NCBI RefSeq assembly: GCF_000227665.2
Contig: NZ_CP007030.1
Coordinates: 1,922,001 to 1,986,000, forward strand
Length of the DNA: 64,000 bases
Origin: Thiomicrospira aerophila AL3
Lineage (GTDB): Bacteria; Pseudomonadota; Gammaproteobacteria; Thiomicrospirales; Thiomicrospiraceae
Direction: 5' to 3'
Of this stretch, positions 33,731-43,096 are shown piece after piece. The first letter of the stretch is position 1. The number at the start of each line of letters is the position of its first letter. Position numbers and translations under genes: made by a program. The notes below the pieces were generated by a model. That model was given only the letters and a program-made list of their open reading frames with translations, was not told where the DNA came from and ran no database searches.

Positions 33731-34444
33731 TTAATCTATCGTGGACTGGGGCGCTATTTTAACGACCCGGGTATCCGCGCCAAAGCGACGCAGTTCGTTA
33801 CGGTGCTGATTTAATTTTAACCGATCGGTGTAAGGTCCAATGACGATCCGATAAAACTTACCATTGGGCGTTTCAATCGGCGCAATTTGCATCACCCGCT
33901 CATCGGTCGAGAGTCGGCGTTGTTCGCGTTGGGCTTGTTCTAAATGACGAAATGAGCCGGCTTGAATCCACATAGGCTCGGGCAACTGGACCGGTAGTGG
34001 TTGCACATCGGTCACCGTTGTTAAGCGTGGCAAATCATCATAAAACCGAAAGCTGGGCTTAGGCGGTTCGATAACGGCGGCGGAGGCCTCTGCTTCGACT
34101 GGCACAGGCGGAGCCACCGGCACCGCAACGACTTGAGTGGGAGCGGATTCCGGCTGTGCTTGAGGCTGAACAATCGGTGTGCTGGCCGGCTCCACCATCA
34201 ACCCGCGCTCTTGCTCAGTTAAGTCAGCTTGCGACCACTGGCTTTTAGGGCCATGCTGTTTGAAATGATTGGTGATATAAAATGACGCGGCTAATGCTAG
34301 GCTTAACCCAATCACTAACCAGACAAAGCCTTTCGAGCTTAAAGGGCGACCCGTGGCTTTCGACTCGTTTGTGGCCGCAGGTTGTTGCGATTTACGTTGG
34401 TAACCGGCCTTTTGCGCCGGGCCGTAGCGAAAGTCACGCGCCAT
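33731..34444 (-). CDS. SPOR-domain protein (FtsN-like)
   Basis: 237 residues: a basic cytosolic N-terminus, one membrane span (about 38-60, FVWLVIGLSLALAASFYIT), a proline/alanine/valine-rich periplasmic linker, and a C-terminal SPOR domain (about 155-235, from PMWIQAGSFRHLEQAQREQR to DTRVVKI). SPOR domains bind denuded glycan at the division septum. Position after argS and the topology match FtsN-like proteins; FtsN function itself is inferred. Confidence 0.85.
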   Translation of the reverse strand: MARDFRYGPAQKAGYQRKSQQPAATNESKATGRPLSSKGFVWLVIGLSLALAASFYITNHFKQHGPKSQWSQADLTEQERGLMVEPASTPIVQPQAQPESAPTQVVAVPVAPPVPVEAEASAAVIEPPKPSFRFYDDLPRLTTVTDVQPLPVQLPEPMWIQAGSFRHLEQAQREQRRLSTDERVMQIAPIETPNGKFYRIVIGPYTDRLKLNQHRNELRRFGADTRVVKIAPQSTID

Positions 34445-34453
34445 GATGGTTCA

Positions 34454-36235
34454 CTACATACGCTCTGGGGCGCTAACCCCAAGTAGGGTTAAGCCATTGA
34501 CTAATACCTGTTTAATCGCGACCAATAACGACAAACGCGCATTACGCAGGGCATCATCGGCGACTAACAGCGGCTGCGCATTATAGTAGCTATGAAGTGC
34601 ATGGGCGAGGTCTTTCAAATAATAGGCAATTTGATGGGGTTCGCGCGCTTCAGCGGCCCGGCCAATTAACTCCGGAAATTGCGCGAGTTTTGCGGCCACA
34701 TCTTGCTCATGCTCAGTGGTTAATAAGGCAAGGTTTGCCAGGCCTGCTTGCGCATCAAACGCGCTAAACCCTTTTTCGCTCACCTGCTGCAGGACACTGC
34801 AAATGCGCGCATGAGCGTATTGAATGTAATACACCGGGTTTTCATTGGATTTGGATTTGGCTAAGTCCAAGTCAAAGTCCATGTGTTGCTCGGATTTACG
34901 CGACACATAAAAATAACGCGCGGCATCATTACCTACTTCGTCACGCAATTCGCGCAAGGTGACAAACTGACCACTGCGCGTGGACATTTGCGCACGCTCA
35001 CCGCCGCGATACAAAATAGCAAACTGCACCAGCTGCACTTGTAACGCATCGGGGTTTGTGCCCATCGCATCCATCGCCGCTTTGACGCGCGGAATGTAAC
35101 CATGATGGTCGGCACCCCAAATATCAATCAGGGTTTCAAATTCGCGCTCAAGTTTGTTGAAGTGGTAGGCAATATCTGACGCAAAATAGGTTTTAATGCC
35201 GTTTTCACGCACCACCACGCGATCTTTTTCATCGCCATAATCCGTTGAGCGGAACCAGAGCGCGCCGTTTTGCTCGTAAATTTTTCCGGCTTGCTGCAGT
35301 TTTTCAATCGCCGCATCAACCACGCCGGAATGCATCAATGAACGCTCGGAGAACCAGTTATCAAATTTAACCCCAAATTCGGCGAGATCTTCTTCAATAT
35401 CGGCCAAAATATCGTGTAAAGCGAGGTTAAACACCTGCTCATAATCCTGCACGCCTAATAGCGCTTTGGCTTTGGCAATTAAATCGTCAATGTGACGCTC
35501 TTTGTCACCGGCTTGACCTTGTGCATCCGTTTGACCTTCATCGGCAAAAATACCGGCCATGACTTCAAAGCTAGGTTTACGCAGGGTATGACCAAACTTG
35601 GCTTCTAATTGACGCGCAATCGCGTAGATGTAGTCGCCCTTATAACCGTTGCTGGGGAAAGGGAAGGTTTCGCCACACAATTCCAGGTAACGTAACCAGA
35701 CCGAGGTGGCTAAAATATCCATTTGACGACCGGCATCGTTCACATAGTATTCGCGGGTGACTTGATAACCGGCATAGGCCAGTAGGTTGGCTAAACTCGC
35801 GCCATAGGCTGCGCCTCGGCCGTGCCCTACGTGCAATGGCCCGGTGGGGTTGGCGGACACAAACTCCACCAACACTGACGCACCTTGTCCGGTGCTGGTT
35901 TGTCCAAACTGAGCGGCTTGTTGATGAATCTGCGCCACCACCGCCATCTTGGCTTGTTCATTAACATAAAAGTTAATAAAACCCGGCCCAGCAATGACAA
36001 CCTGTGTCACCGAGTCATGCGCGGGCAAGGCAGCGACAATTTTTTCCGCTAAGGCACGCGGTGGCAGGCCTGCTTGTTTGGCTAACATCATGGCTAAGTT
36101 GGTCGCAAAATCACCATGGGCTTTGTCTTTAGTGGCATCAATTTGCACAGTAAAATTGAGTTCTTGCGGTAAAACCTGGTCTGCCTGCAGGGTGTTAATG
36201 GCAGTAATCAATAATTGGTTTAACGTGTTTTTCAT
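34454..36235 (-). CDS. argS: Arginyl-tRNA synthetase
   Basis: Class I aminoacyl-tRNA synthetase that charges tRNA-Arg. 593 residues from the ATG at 36235 (MKNTLNQLL); upstream in-frame ATG at 36271 would add 12 unlikely residues. The HIGH-type signature is GPLHVGHGRGAAYG, and the N-terminal Add1 domain and C-terminal DALR anticodon-binding domain (YARICS...LRNARLSLL) are present. It ends 9 bp before the SPOR protein gene. Confidence 0.97.
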   Translation of the reverse strand: MKNTLNQLLITAINTLQADQVLPQELNFTVQIDATKDKAHGDFATNLAMMLAKQAGLPPRALAEKIVAALPAHDSVTQVVIAGPGFINFYVNEQAKMAVVAQIHQQAAQFGQTSTGQGASVLVEFVSANPTGPLHVGHGRGAAYGASLANLLAYAGYQVTREYYVNDAGRQMDILATSVWLRYLELCGETFPFPSNGYKGDYIYAIARQLEAKFGHTLRKPSFEVMAGIFADEGQTDAQGQAGDKERHIDDLIAKAKALLGVQDYEQVFNLALHDILADIEEDLAEFGVKFDNWFSERSLMHSGVVDAAIEKLQQAGKIYEQNGALWFRSTDYGDEKDRVVVRENGIKTYFASDIAYHFNKLEREFETLIDIWGADHHGYIPRVKAAMDAMGTNPDALQVQLVQFAILYRGGERAQMSTRSGQFVTLRELRDEVGNDAARYFYVSRKSEQHMDFDLDLAKSKSNENPVYYIQYAHARICSVLQQVSEKGFSAFDAQAGLANLALLTTEHEQDVAAKLAQFPELIGRAAEAREPHQIAYYLKDLAHALHSYYNAQPLLVADDALRNARLSLLVAIKQVLVNGLTLLGVSAPERM

Positions 36236-36292
36236 GTCTATCTCATTCAGCTCATTCAGCCTAGACGGCATAGGTTGTTCGTAATTCGTAGG

Positions 36293-38755
36293 TTATTTTT
36301 TCGCGGTCACTTTTTTGCTGCGCGTCGTGCCGGTGGCTTTCTTAGCCGCTGGCTTTGCCGTGGTTTTTTTAGCAGCGGGCTTTTTAGGCGCTGCCGCTCG
36401 ACCGCGTTTTTTGGGTGGCGGCGCCGCGGCTAAACGCGCGTTGCACTCGTCCAAGGTTAGGCTCATCAGGTCCTCGTCCTTGGCGATTTTTGCATTCACT
36501 TTCGTCACCGTGTCGGTTATATAGGGTCCCCAGCGACCTTTGAGGATTTTGACATCGGTGCCCGGAAAGCTGCGCACGATTTTATCCGCATCGGCCTGAA
36601 TTTTGGCTTCAATCACCAAGACCGCTTCTTCGAGAGTAATGCTGAGCGGGTCATAGCCTTTAATCGGCGCAAATTGCTTGTCACCGTATTCCAAATAAGG
36701 ACCAAATGGCCCTTGTTTAGCGATAATCAGCTGACCTTGCTCGACCCCAAATGGCGTACCATCAGCTGCGGTAGCATGATAAGCCTCGGGCATTTCGCCC
36801 AAAGTACGTGGGAGCTTGAATAGCTCCAAGGCTTCTTCGAGTTTAATCGTATCCATTTTTTGACCGGGCTTGAGGCTGGCAAAGGTCGGCTTTTCGTCGT
36901 TTTCGCCATCTCCAAGCTGCACAAACGGGCCAAAGCGGCCAATTTTGACCAACATTGGCTTCCCGGTTTTCGGGTCATTACCCAATAATCGGGCTTGCCC
37001 CGCTTCTTCACGTGAAAGGGTTTCAGCCAATTCAACATTAGGGTGAAACTTGGCATAAAAATCTTCCAGCATATCTTGCCAGGCCTGCTGACCCATGGCA
37101 ATTTCATCAAACTTGGCTTCCACCTGCGCGGTAAATTGAAAATCTAACACTTGACCAAAATTTTTGACCAAAAAGTCATTCACGATGCCCGCAATATCCG
37201 TTGGAAAGAGTTTGTTTTTTTCGCTACCGGTGATTTCTTCTAGGGTTTCGGCTTTCACTTGTCCCGCTTGCCAACTTAACAAACGTACGGCACGCGGTGT
37301 GCCTTCACGATCTTCTTTAATCACATAACCACGTTGCTGAATGGTATCAATGGTTGGCGCATAAGTGGACGGACGCCCAATGCCCATTTCTTCGAGAGTA
37401 CGCACCAAGCTGGCTTCGTTATAACGCGCCGGCGCGCGGCTAAAACTTTGTTTAGCTTGCAGCAGGCCTGGTTGCAGGGTTTGCCCTACAGTTAATGCCG
37501 GCAACAACACATCTTGGTCTTTTTGACCTTCTAGATTATAGACTTTCATAAAGCCTTCAAAGGTGACGATTTCACCCTTGGCCACCAGGACTTCATTGTT
37601 GGATGGCGCAATCGCAATATCGACCTGACTGCGGAGGAGTTCAGCTTCACTCATTTGCGAGGCCAATGCCCGCGCCCAAATCAATTGATATAAACGCTGT
37701 TCATTACGCTCGCCCCCCACATCCGTTACCGTAAAATCAGTCGGACGAATGGCTTCATGCGCCTCTTGAGCATCGGCTTGTTTGGTTTTATAGCGACGAG
37801 GGTGACTGTAATTAGCCCCAAAACGCTTGGTAATCACCTCTTTAGCTTGTCCAATCGCCACTTCAGATAGATTCACCGAGTCGGTACGCATATAAGTAAT
37901 CTTGCCCGACTCATATAACCGCTGGGCAATGACCATGGTTTGCTTGACAGAAAAACCCAGTTTTTGCGAGGCTTCTTGCTGCAAAGTCGAAGTGGTAAAC
38001 GGTGGCTTTGGCGAGCGTTTGGCCGGTTTTTGATCTAACTGGGCTACACTAAAGGTCGCGCCCGTTAAGCTAGTTAGATAGGCTTGGGCACTGGCTTCGT
38101 CATCAAATGCAGCTAGGCGCTTAACCGGCAAGGTTTCATCCGGTTGGCCTTGCGCGTTGAGGGTATAAAGCTCACCGGACACTTTAAAACTAGATGTCGG
38201 TGTAAAGCCATCGATTTCGCGCTCACGCTCAACAATCAGCCGCACCGCAACAGATTGCACCCGCCCAGCCGATAGACCGGTACGAATCTTCTTCCATAAA
38301 ATAGGCGATAACTCAAAGCCAACAACGCGATCGAGAATGCGTCGAGCTTGCTGCGCATTGACCAGATTAAGATCAACCTGACGCGGATTAGCGACCGCTT
38401 GGGTAATGGCAGGCTTGGTAATTTCATGAAAAACAATGCGCTTGGTTGCCATGACATCCAAGTTCAGCGCTTCAGCAAGGTGCCAGGCAATCGCCTCCCC
38501 TTCGCGGTCCTCGTCCGTTGCCAACCACACCGCATCCGCTTCCTTGGCAAGCTTACGTAACTCGGTCACGGTTTTTTTCTTATCCGGCGAGACTTCATAA
38601 CTTGGCACAAAGCGATTGGCAATATCAATGCCCATGCCTTTTTTGGATAGGTCGCGAATATGCCCATAGCTGGAACGCACCACAAAGTCCTTACCTAAAT
38701 ACTGCTCTATGGTTTTGGCCTTGGCCGGCGATTCCACAATGACTAAGTTCTTCAT
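36293..38755 (-). CDS. topA: DNA topoisomerase I
   Basis: Type IA topoisomerase that relaxes negative supercoils. 820 residues. The Toprim domain begins NLVIVESPAKAKTIEQYLG and contains DEDREGEAIAWH; the active-site Tyr is in KITYMRTDSVNLS. Beyond the core are Topo_C repeats (GRFGPFVQLG, GPFGPYLEYG, GRWGPYITD) instead of the Cys4 zinc fingers of E. coli TopA, and a lysine/alanine-rich tail of about 40 residues likely to bind DNA. A 14-bp palindrome lies upstream of the start. Confidence 0.97.
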   Translation of the reverse strand: MKNLVIVESPAKAKTIEQYLGKDFVVRSSYGHIRDLSKKGMGIDIANRFVPSYEVSPDKKKTVTELRKLAKEADAVWLATDEDREGEAIAWHLAEALNLDVMATKRIVFHEITKPAITQAVANPRQVDLNLVNAQQARRILDRVVGFELSPILWKKIRTGLSAGRVQSVAVRLIVEREREIDGFTPTSSFKVSGELYTLNAQGQPDETLPVKRLAAFDDEASAQAYLTSLTGATFSVAQLDQKPAKRSPKPPFTTSTLQQEASQKLGFSVKQTMVIAQRLYESGKITYMRTDSVNLSEVAIGQAKEVITKRFGANYSHPRRYKTKQADAQEAHEAIRPTDFTVTDVGGERNEQRLYQLIWARALASQMSEAELLRSQVDIAIAPSNNEVLVAKGEIVTFEGFMKVYNLEGQKDQDVLLPALTVGQTLQPGLLQAKQSFSRAPARYNEASLVRTLEEMGIGRPSTYAPTIDTIQQRGYVIKEDREGTPRAVRLLSWQAGQVKAETLEEITGSEKNKLFPTDIAGIVNDFLVKNFGQVLDFQFTAQVEAKFDEIAMGQQAWQDMLEDFYAKFHPNVELAETLSREEAGQARLLGNDPKTGKPMLVKIGRFGPFVQLGDGENDEKPTFASLKPGQKMDTIKLEEALELFKLPRTLGEMPEAYHATAADGTPFGVEQGQLIIAKQGPFGPYLEYGDKQFAPIKGYDPLSITLEEAVLVIEAKIQADADKIVRSFPGTDVKILKGRWGPYITDTVTKVNAKIAKDEDLMSLTLDECNARLAAAPPPKKRGRAAAPKKPAAKKTTAKPAAKKATGTTRSKKVTAKK

Positions 38756-38780
38756 TCACTTTAACCTAAAAAAATTGTTT

Positions 38781-38794
38781 TGCATTTAAATGCA
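38781..38794. promoter_or_regulatory. 14-bp palindrome upstream of topA
   Basis: TGCATTTAAATGCA is a perfect palindrome 26 bp upstream of the topA start codon and may be an operator. No named regulator can be assigned. Confidence 0.35.
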
Positions 38795-38854
38795 GGCATT
38801 CTACCGAAAACTCTGGCATTACCCAATAAAATCAGCTTTAAAATCAATACTAAA

Positions 38855-39883
38855 TCAACGCCGACATTGTAATGGCCCGCAATCAGTAAAGGATAGCGGG
38901 GGGAGTTGATCTAAATCAGGCAGACCTAAATTGGCTGCGGTATTGATTAAAAACGGCGCATCCGGTTGACGTTGCCAACCGCATTGTAATGCCTGTTGCG
39001 CCAAGCTAGGACACCCTTGCGCTGACAGCCATACCGCCCAGTTATTCCATAATTGTGCCGAGCTTTGATGCTGTTGCCAAAGTTGCGCTAATAACGCATC
39101 GCCTGCTGACCAGGCCTGCTGCTCATAATAATCATTAAGTAACGCGAGGCCAAAGGGCAAAAACGCCGGCCAACGCTGATAGCCTGAGGCATAAGCGGCG
39201 TGCGCGGCATCAAGCTGGCCGACAGACTCTAAATCAAACGCACGCTGAAACCATGGGCGCGCTTGCGCAAAAGGGGGGGGCGCTGCCGGATCAGCTAAGA
39301 CCATGCCCCAATAGCCGCCGCGTGCCCAGGTACGTTCAAACACACCCGCGGCGGTCAGGCGTCGAGGTTCCTGTTCAGAACGCAATATCCAGTGTCTGCT
39401 GGCTCGATCAAAACCCACCACCACCGCATAATGCCATCTAGGCGCCCAATCTAAACCGAGATTTTGTAAGACCAACACGGGATAACCTGCAAGAACCGCC
39501 TGTTCTAGGGCGGCCAAATCTCCCTCAATTTGGTAAGGCAACCAACCGGCTTGGCGCGCCACCGCGCTCAGCTCAATTTGTAACGTCCCTTCCTTAGCCG
39601 GAATAACCAAGCGATTAATAAGCTGCTCTGGCGTCACCGCCTCACCTTGATAAGTCATCATACTGGCGAGCGCAGCCGGACCACAATAGTAATCTTGATT
39701 AGGGAAAAAAGGCACATCCACTAATTCAAACTGAATGGGCGCATCGGTGGTTTGCAACCAGGCCTGGCTTTGTTTGGGAGTGGCACAACCCGATAAGGTT
39801 GTGAGTCCAAACAGGCCGATTAAAAACAAAACACCCAGCCAAAGCCGGGTGTTAAGTTGCCCTGTAACGGCGAATCTTGTCAT
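38855..39883 (-). CDS. PA2778-family C39-like cysteine peptidase lipoprotein
   Basis: 342 residues. The lipobox is LSGC near residue 33. The C39-like peptidase core has the catalytic Cys in NQDYYCGPAALASM and His in PRWHYAVVVGFD, then a C-terminal tetratricopeptide-like helical part (FLPFGLALLNDYYEQQAW onward). The family is known from Pseudomonas PA2778, always paired with a PA2779-type protein, as here (one-base overlap TAATG). The substrate is unknown. Confidence 0.85.
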   Translation of the reverse strand: MTRFAVTGQLNTRLWLGVLFLIGLFGLTTLSGCATPKQSQAWLQTTDAPIQFELVDVPFFPNQDYYCGPAALASMMTYQGEAVTPEQLINRLVIPAKEGTLQIELSAVARQAGWLPYQIEGDLAALEQAVLAGYPVLVLQNLGLDWAPRWHYAVVVGFDRASRHWILRSEQEPRRLTAAGVFERTWARGGYWGMVLADPAAPPPFAQARPWFQRAFDLESVGQLDAAHAAYASGYQRWPAFLPFGLALLNDYYEQQAWSAGDALLAQLWQQHQSSAQLWNNWAVWLSAQGCPSLAQQALQCGWQRQPDAPFLINTAANLGLPDLDQLPPLSFTDCGPLQCRR

Positions 39884-40263
39884 TATCTAACCGGTTGAAT
39901 GAACGGGAAAATATCCGTTGCACCAAGCACATCAGTAATTACAAATACCACAAAAACAAACAAAGCGATACCAATCACACCGGCACCCGCTGGAAGGTCT
40001 TGTAATTGACTGTGCAACTGCGCAATTTCAGCATCGGTCATCGCGGCAATACGCTGTTCAACGTCTTTAACCGATACACCCATCGCCACTAACTGTTGCT
40101 GCACATCGGCACGGGTAATTTGCTGCATCACTTGATCACGCAATTCAAGCTGTGCTTCAACGGCTGCTAATTCGGCATTTGAAATCATGCTCGCTTGCGC
40201 ACCCATACTTGCCACACCCAGTACCATCGCGGCTAATGCGCCACCTAACCATTTCTTAATCAT
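39883..40263 (-). CDS. PA2779-family small membrane protein
   Basis: 126 residues: a signal-like N-terminus (MIKKWLGGALAAMVLGVAS ending AQA), a helical Gln-rich region, and one C-terminal span (GVIGIALFVFVVFVITDVLG) before DIFPF. It is the partner of the PA2778-type peptidase immediately downstream. AAAGGAG stands before its ATG. Function unknown. Confidence 0.85.
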   Translation of the reverse strand: MIKKWLGGALAAMVLGVASMGAQASMISNAELAAVEAQLELRDQVMQQITRADVQQQLVAMGVSVKDVEQRIAAMTDAEIAQLHSQLQDLPAGAGVIGIALFVFVVFVITDVLGATDIFPFIQPVR

Positions 40264-40379
40264 GCTATTGCTCCTTTAAATGAGTAAAACGAAAATAGCT
40301 ATTTAAACAACGCTTTAAGTTTAGCCGCAATCGCTTACTTTGCTCAAGCGAAATATGCAGACTCTTTGCAAAACAGAAT

Positions 40380-41582
40380 TTAGCAGCGCTGCCATCGCCC
40401 GGCTGACAGAGCCTGGCACAAGCCAGCTATCTCAAGCATCATCATACTACTTTGTACCTCTGCCGCGCTCAAATGACTCAAACTCATCAGTTGATCTAGC
40501 GACACCGCCTCATATTCCATCAGCTGATATAGACTGCGTTCTGCAGCGGTTAAACTATCTAGGGCTAATGAATGCGTAGCAGGCCTGCTCGGACTATTAG
40601 GACAGGCAGGTTGTTTCGCGTCTTCATGTGATGGGGTTAAGGCTAGCGCTTGGTGTTTTTGCAGCAAAGGTACTAATTCTTCTAAGATGTCATCAACCTG
40701 TTCAACCAGTTTTGCCCCTTGACGAATCATCGCATGCGGACCACGGGCAAGGCTATTTTGGATGGATCCCGGAATGGCAAATACTTCCCGTCCCTGCTCT
40801 AAAGCTTGGCGGGCTGTAATCAGCGAACCACTTTGCAAGGCCGCTTCAACCACAAGACAACCTAGTGCCATGCCGCTGATAATTCGATTACGCTGTGGAA
40901 AATGATGGCGCAAAGGTGGCGTGCCAAGCGGGTATTCACTGATGAGTGCACCTTGTTCACTGATTTGGGCGGCTAAACGCTGATGCGCTTTTGGATAGAC
41001 CTGATCCAACCCCGTGCCAACCACCGCAATAGTGCCAGCCAGTCCTGCTAAACCGCCCAGGTGTGCTGCCGCATCAATACCTCGCGCCAGCCCGCTGACA
41101 ATCTGCAACCCGGCATTGGCCAGAGCACAGGCAAAATCCTCAGTCATTTTGAGACCTTGCCGTGTCGCATGACGACTGCCCACTATCGCAAATTGCGGAC
41201 GTTGTAAACAGCCGATATCCCCTTGCACAAATAACGCAATCGGCGGATCTACTATGGTTTTTAACAGCGGCGGATAGGCCGCATCACCTAATAACACCAG
41301 GTGATGCTGCGGTTGTAACAGCCAATTATCCAAAGCCTCAATGGCCTGAGCGCTAACCTCAAAACATCGCTTAGCCGCTTCATAACGCCAGCCTGCTTGA
41401 TGTGACCAGGCCTGCTGATCAGCCTGTGCTATCGCGCTCCAGCTCGGAAAGGCGTGCACTAGCGCGGTGAGGTTTTTAAAGCTCGCTTGTCCTAGCACCA
41501 AACGCTTGATTAAAGTGGGTGAAAGGTCTGGCGTGGCTTCGAGGCTGAAACTTGTGTGTAGGTCGGTAAGTGAACTGGTCAT
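40380..41582 (-). CDS. dprA: DNA-processing protein DprA (Smf)
   Basis: Loads RecA on incoming single-stranded DNA during natural transformation. 400 residues from ATG 41582 (MTSSLTDLHTSF); the longer frame to 41642 would overlap the def start. The Rossmann-fold core is clear: FAIVGSRHATRQGLKM, GLARGIDAAAHLGGL, VVGTGLDQVYPKAH, EYPLGTPPLRHHFPQRNR. A C-terminal winged-helix (DprA_WH) region starts near YQLMEYEAVSLDQL. It is divergent from def across about 54 bp holding AT-rich promoter sequence. Confidence 0.95.
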   Translation of the reverse strand: MTSSLTDLHTSFSLEATPDLSPTLIKRLVLGQASFKNLTALVHAFPSWSAIAQADQQAWSHQAGWRYEAAKRCFEVSAQAIEALDNWLLQPQHHLVLLGDAAYPPLLKTIVDPPIALFVQGDIGCLQRPQFAIVGSRHATRQGLKMTEDFACALANAGLQIVSGLARGIDAAAHLGGLAGLAGTIAVVGTGLDQVYPKAHQRLAAQISEQGALISEYPLGTPPLRHHFPQRNRIISGMALGCLVVEAALQSGSLITARQALEQGREVFAIPGSIQNSLARGPHAMIRQGAKLVEQVDDILEELVPLLQKHQALALTPSHEDAKQPACPNSPSRPATHSLALDSLTAAERSLYQLMEYEAVSLDQLMSLSHLSAAEVQSSMMMLEIAGLCQALSAGRWQRC

Positions 41583-41636
41583 AATTTCGCTATAATAAGA
41601 AGATGTACAATTTAAAATATAAGTATAACTACTAAT

Positions 41637-42149
41637 ATGCAAAAACTCGAGCTTGTTTTATATCCTGATGCAGGATTGCGTGAAAAATGTCGCCCCGTTG
41701 CGGACATGTCCGACCGGATTGATCAACTTATTGATGATATGTTTTATACCATGTACGAGGCACCAGGCATTGGTTTAGCTGCCCCGCAAATTGCCGTACA
41801 AGAACGGATCATTGTGGTGGATGTCAGTGAAGATAATTCAAAACCCTTGGCACTGATTAACCCTGAAATTATCGGCACCGACGGCGAAATTAGCTGGGAG
41901 GAAGGCTGTTTATCCCTGCCCGGCATTTATGGTGAGGTCAAACGGCCGCGCCATATTAAAGTGCGTGCGCTCAACCGAGATGGCCAACCGATTGAAATGA
42001 TTGCCGATGATTTGCTGGCGGTCTGCATTCAGCATGAAATAGATCATTTAAACGGTGTGCTGTTTACCGACCATTTGTCGGCACTGAAACGCACACGCTT
42101 GCTGCATAAGTTTAAGAAAATGCAAGCCGCTGAACGAGGAGCAAATTAA
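41637..42149 (+). CDS. def: Peptide deformylase
   Basis: Removes the N-formyl group from nascent proteins. 170 residues with the three metal-site motifs: GIGLAAPQI, EEGCLSLPGI and QHEIDHLNG (Cys and two His ligands plus catalytic Glu). It starts the def-fmt-rsmB-DUF4390-ntrY-ntrX-trkA-trkH run; stop and fmt start overlap as TAATG. Confidence 0.97.
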   Translation: MQKLELVLYPDAGLREKCRPVADMSDRIDQLIDDMFYTMYEAPGIGLAAPQIAVQERIIVVDVSEDNSKPLALINPEIIGTDGEISWEEGCLSLPGIYGEVKRPRHIKVRALNRDGQPIEMIADDLLAVCIQHEIDHLNGVLFTDHLSALKRTRLLHKFKKMQAAERGAN

Positions 42150-43096
42150 TGGGCTATCGGATTGTGTTTGCCGGCACCCCGGAGTTTTCGGTGGCGCCTT
42201 TACGCGCGTTATTAGCCTCCGAGCATGAGGTAGTCGCGGTTTATACTCAGCCGGATCGCCCCGCCGGACGTGGGCGCAAATTAACGCCTAGCCCGGTTAA
42301 ACAGCTTGCGCTTGAACATCAATTACCGGTAGAGCAACCCGAATCACTGAAAACGACTGCAGCGCAAGCGACCTTTGCTGCCTATCAAACCGATTTAATG
42401 ATCGTGGTAGCCTATGGTTTACTGCTCCCTCCTGCGGTACTGGCCACGCCGAAACTTGGTTGTTTAAATATCCATGCTTCGCTATTACCACGCTGGCGGG
42501 GTGCCGCACCGATTCAGCGCGCCATCGCTGCAGGCGATGCGGTCTCGGGGATTACGATTATGCAAATGGATGCAGGACTGGACACTGGCGCGATGCTTTA
42601 TAAAGCTGAACTACCCATTCATCCCGAGGATACCGCTCAAAGCCTGCACGATAAGTTAGCCCCGCTGGGCGCGCAAGCCTTAATGACCGCCCTTGCGCTA
42701 TTACCCGGTTTGACGCCGAAAGTACAGGACGAGCAGCAGGCCTGCTATGCCGCTAAACTCACCAAAGCTGAAGCCCAAATTGATTGGCAAGCCGACGCGA
42801 TAAATATCGTGCGCCTAATCCATGCCTATAATCCCTGGCCGATGGCGTTTGCATTATTGGAGGAACAACCCCTGCGCCTATTAAACGCGCAGGCCGTTAC
42901 AGCAACGGTGACGACTGGCGCGACAGCTCAGTCACACCAAGCGGGTGAAATCGTGGCATTAGATAAAACAGGGCTTTATATCGCTTGTGGCCAAGGGCAG
43001 GTGCGCTTAACTCAGGTGCAGCCGGCTGGCAAGAAACCGATGAGCGCCTATGACTTTGCTCAAGCGCGCAATCTCATCGGTCAGGTACTGCGCTGA
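42149..43096 (+). CDS. fmt: Methionyl-tRNA formyltransferase
   Basis: Formylates initiator Met-tRNA. 315 residues. Signature ASLLPRWRGAAPIQRAI and the GYRIVFAGTPEFSV N-terminus are family-typical; C-terminal tRNA-binding domain follows. Its stop overlaps the rsmB start (TGATG). Confidence 0.97.
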   Translation: MGYRIVFAGTPEFSVAPLRALLASEHEVVAVYTQPDRPAGRGRKLTPSPVKQLALEHQLPVEQPESLKTTAAQATFAAYQTDLMIVVAYGLLLPPAVLATPKLGCLNIHASLLPRWRGAAPIQRAIAAGDAVSGITIMQMDAGLDTGAMLYKAELPIHPEDTAQSLHDKLAPLGAQALMTALALLPGLTPKVQDEQQACYAAKLTKAEAQIDWQADAINIVRLIHAYNPWPMAFALLEEQPLRLLNAQAVTATVTTGATAQSHQAGEIVALDKTGLYIACGQGQVRLTQVQPAGKKPMSAYDFAQARNLIGQVLR

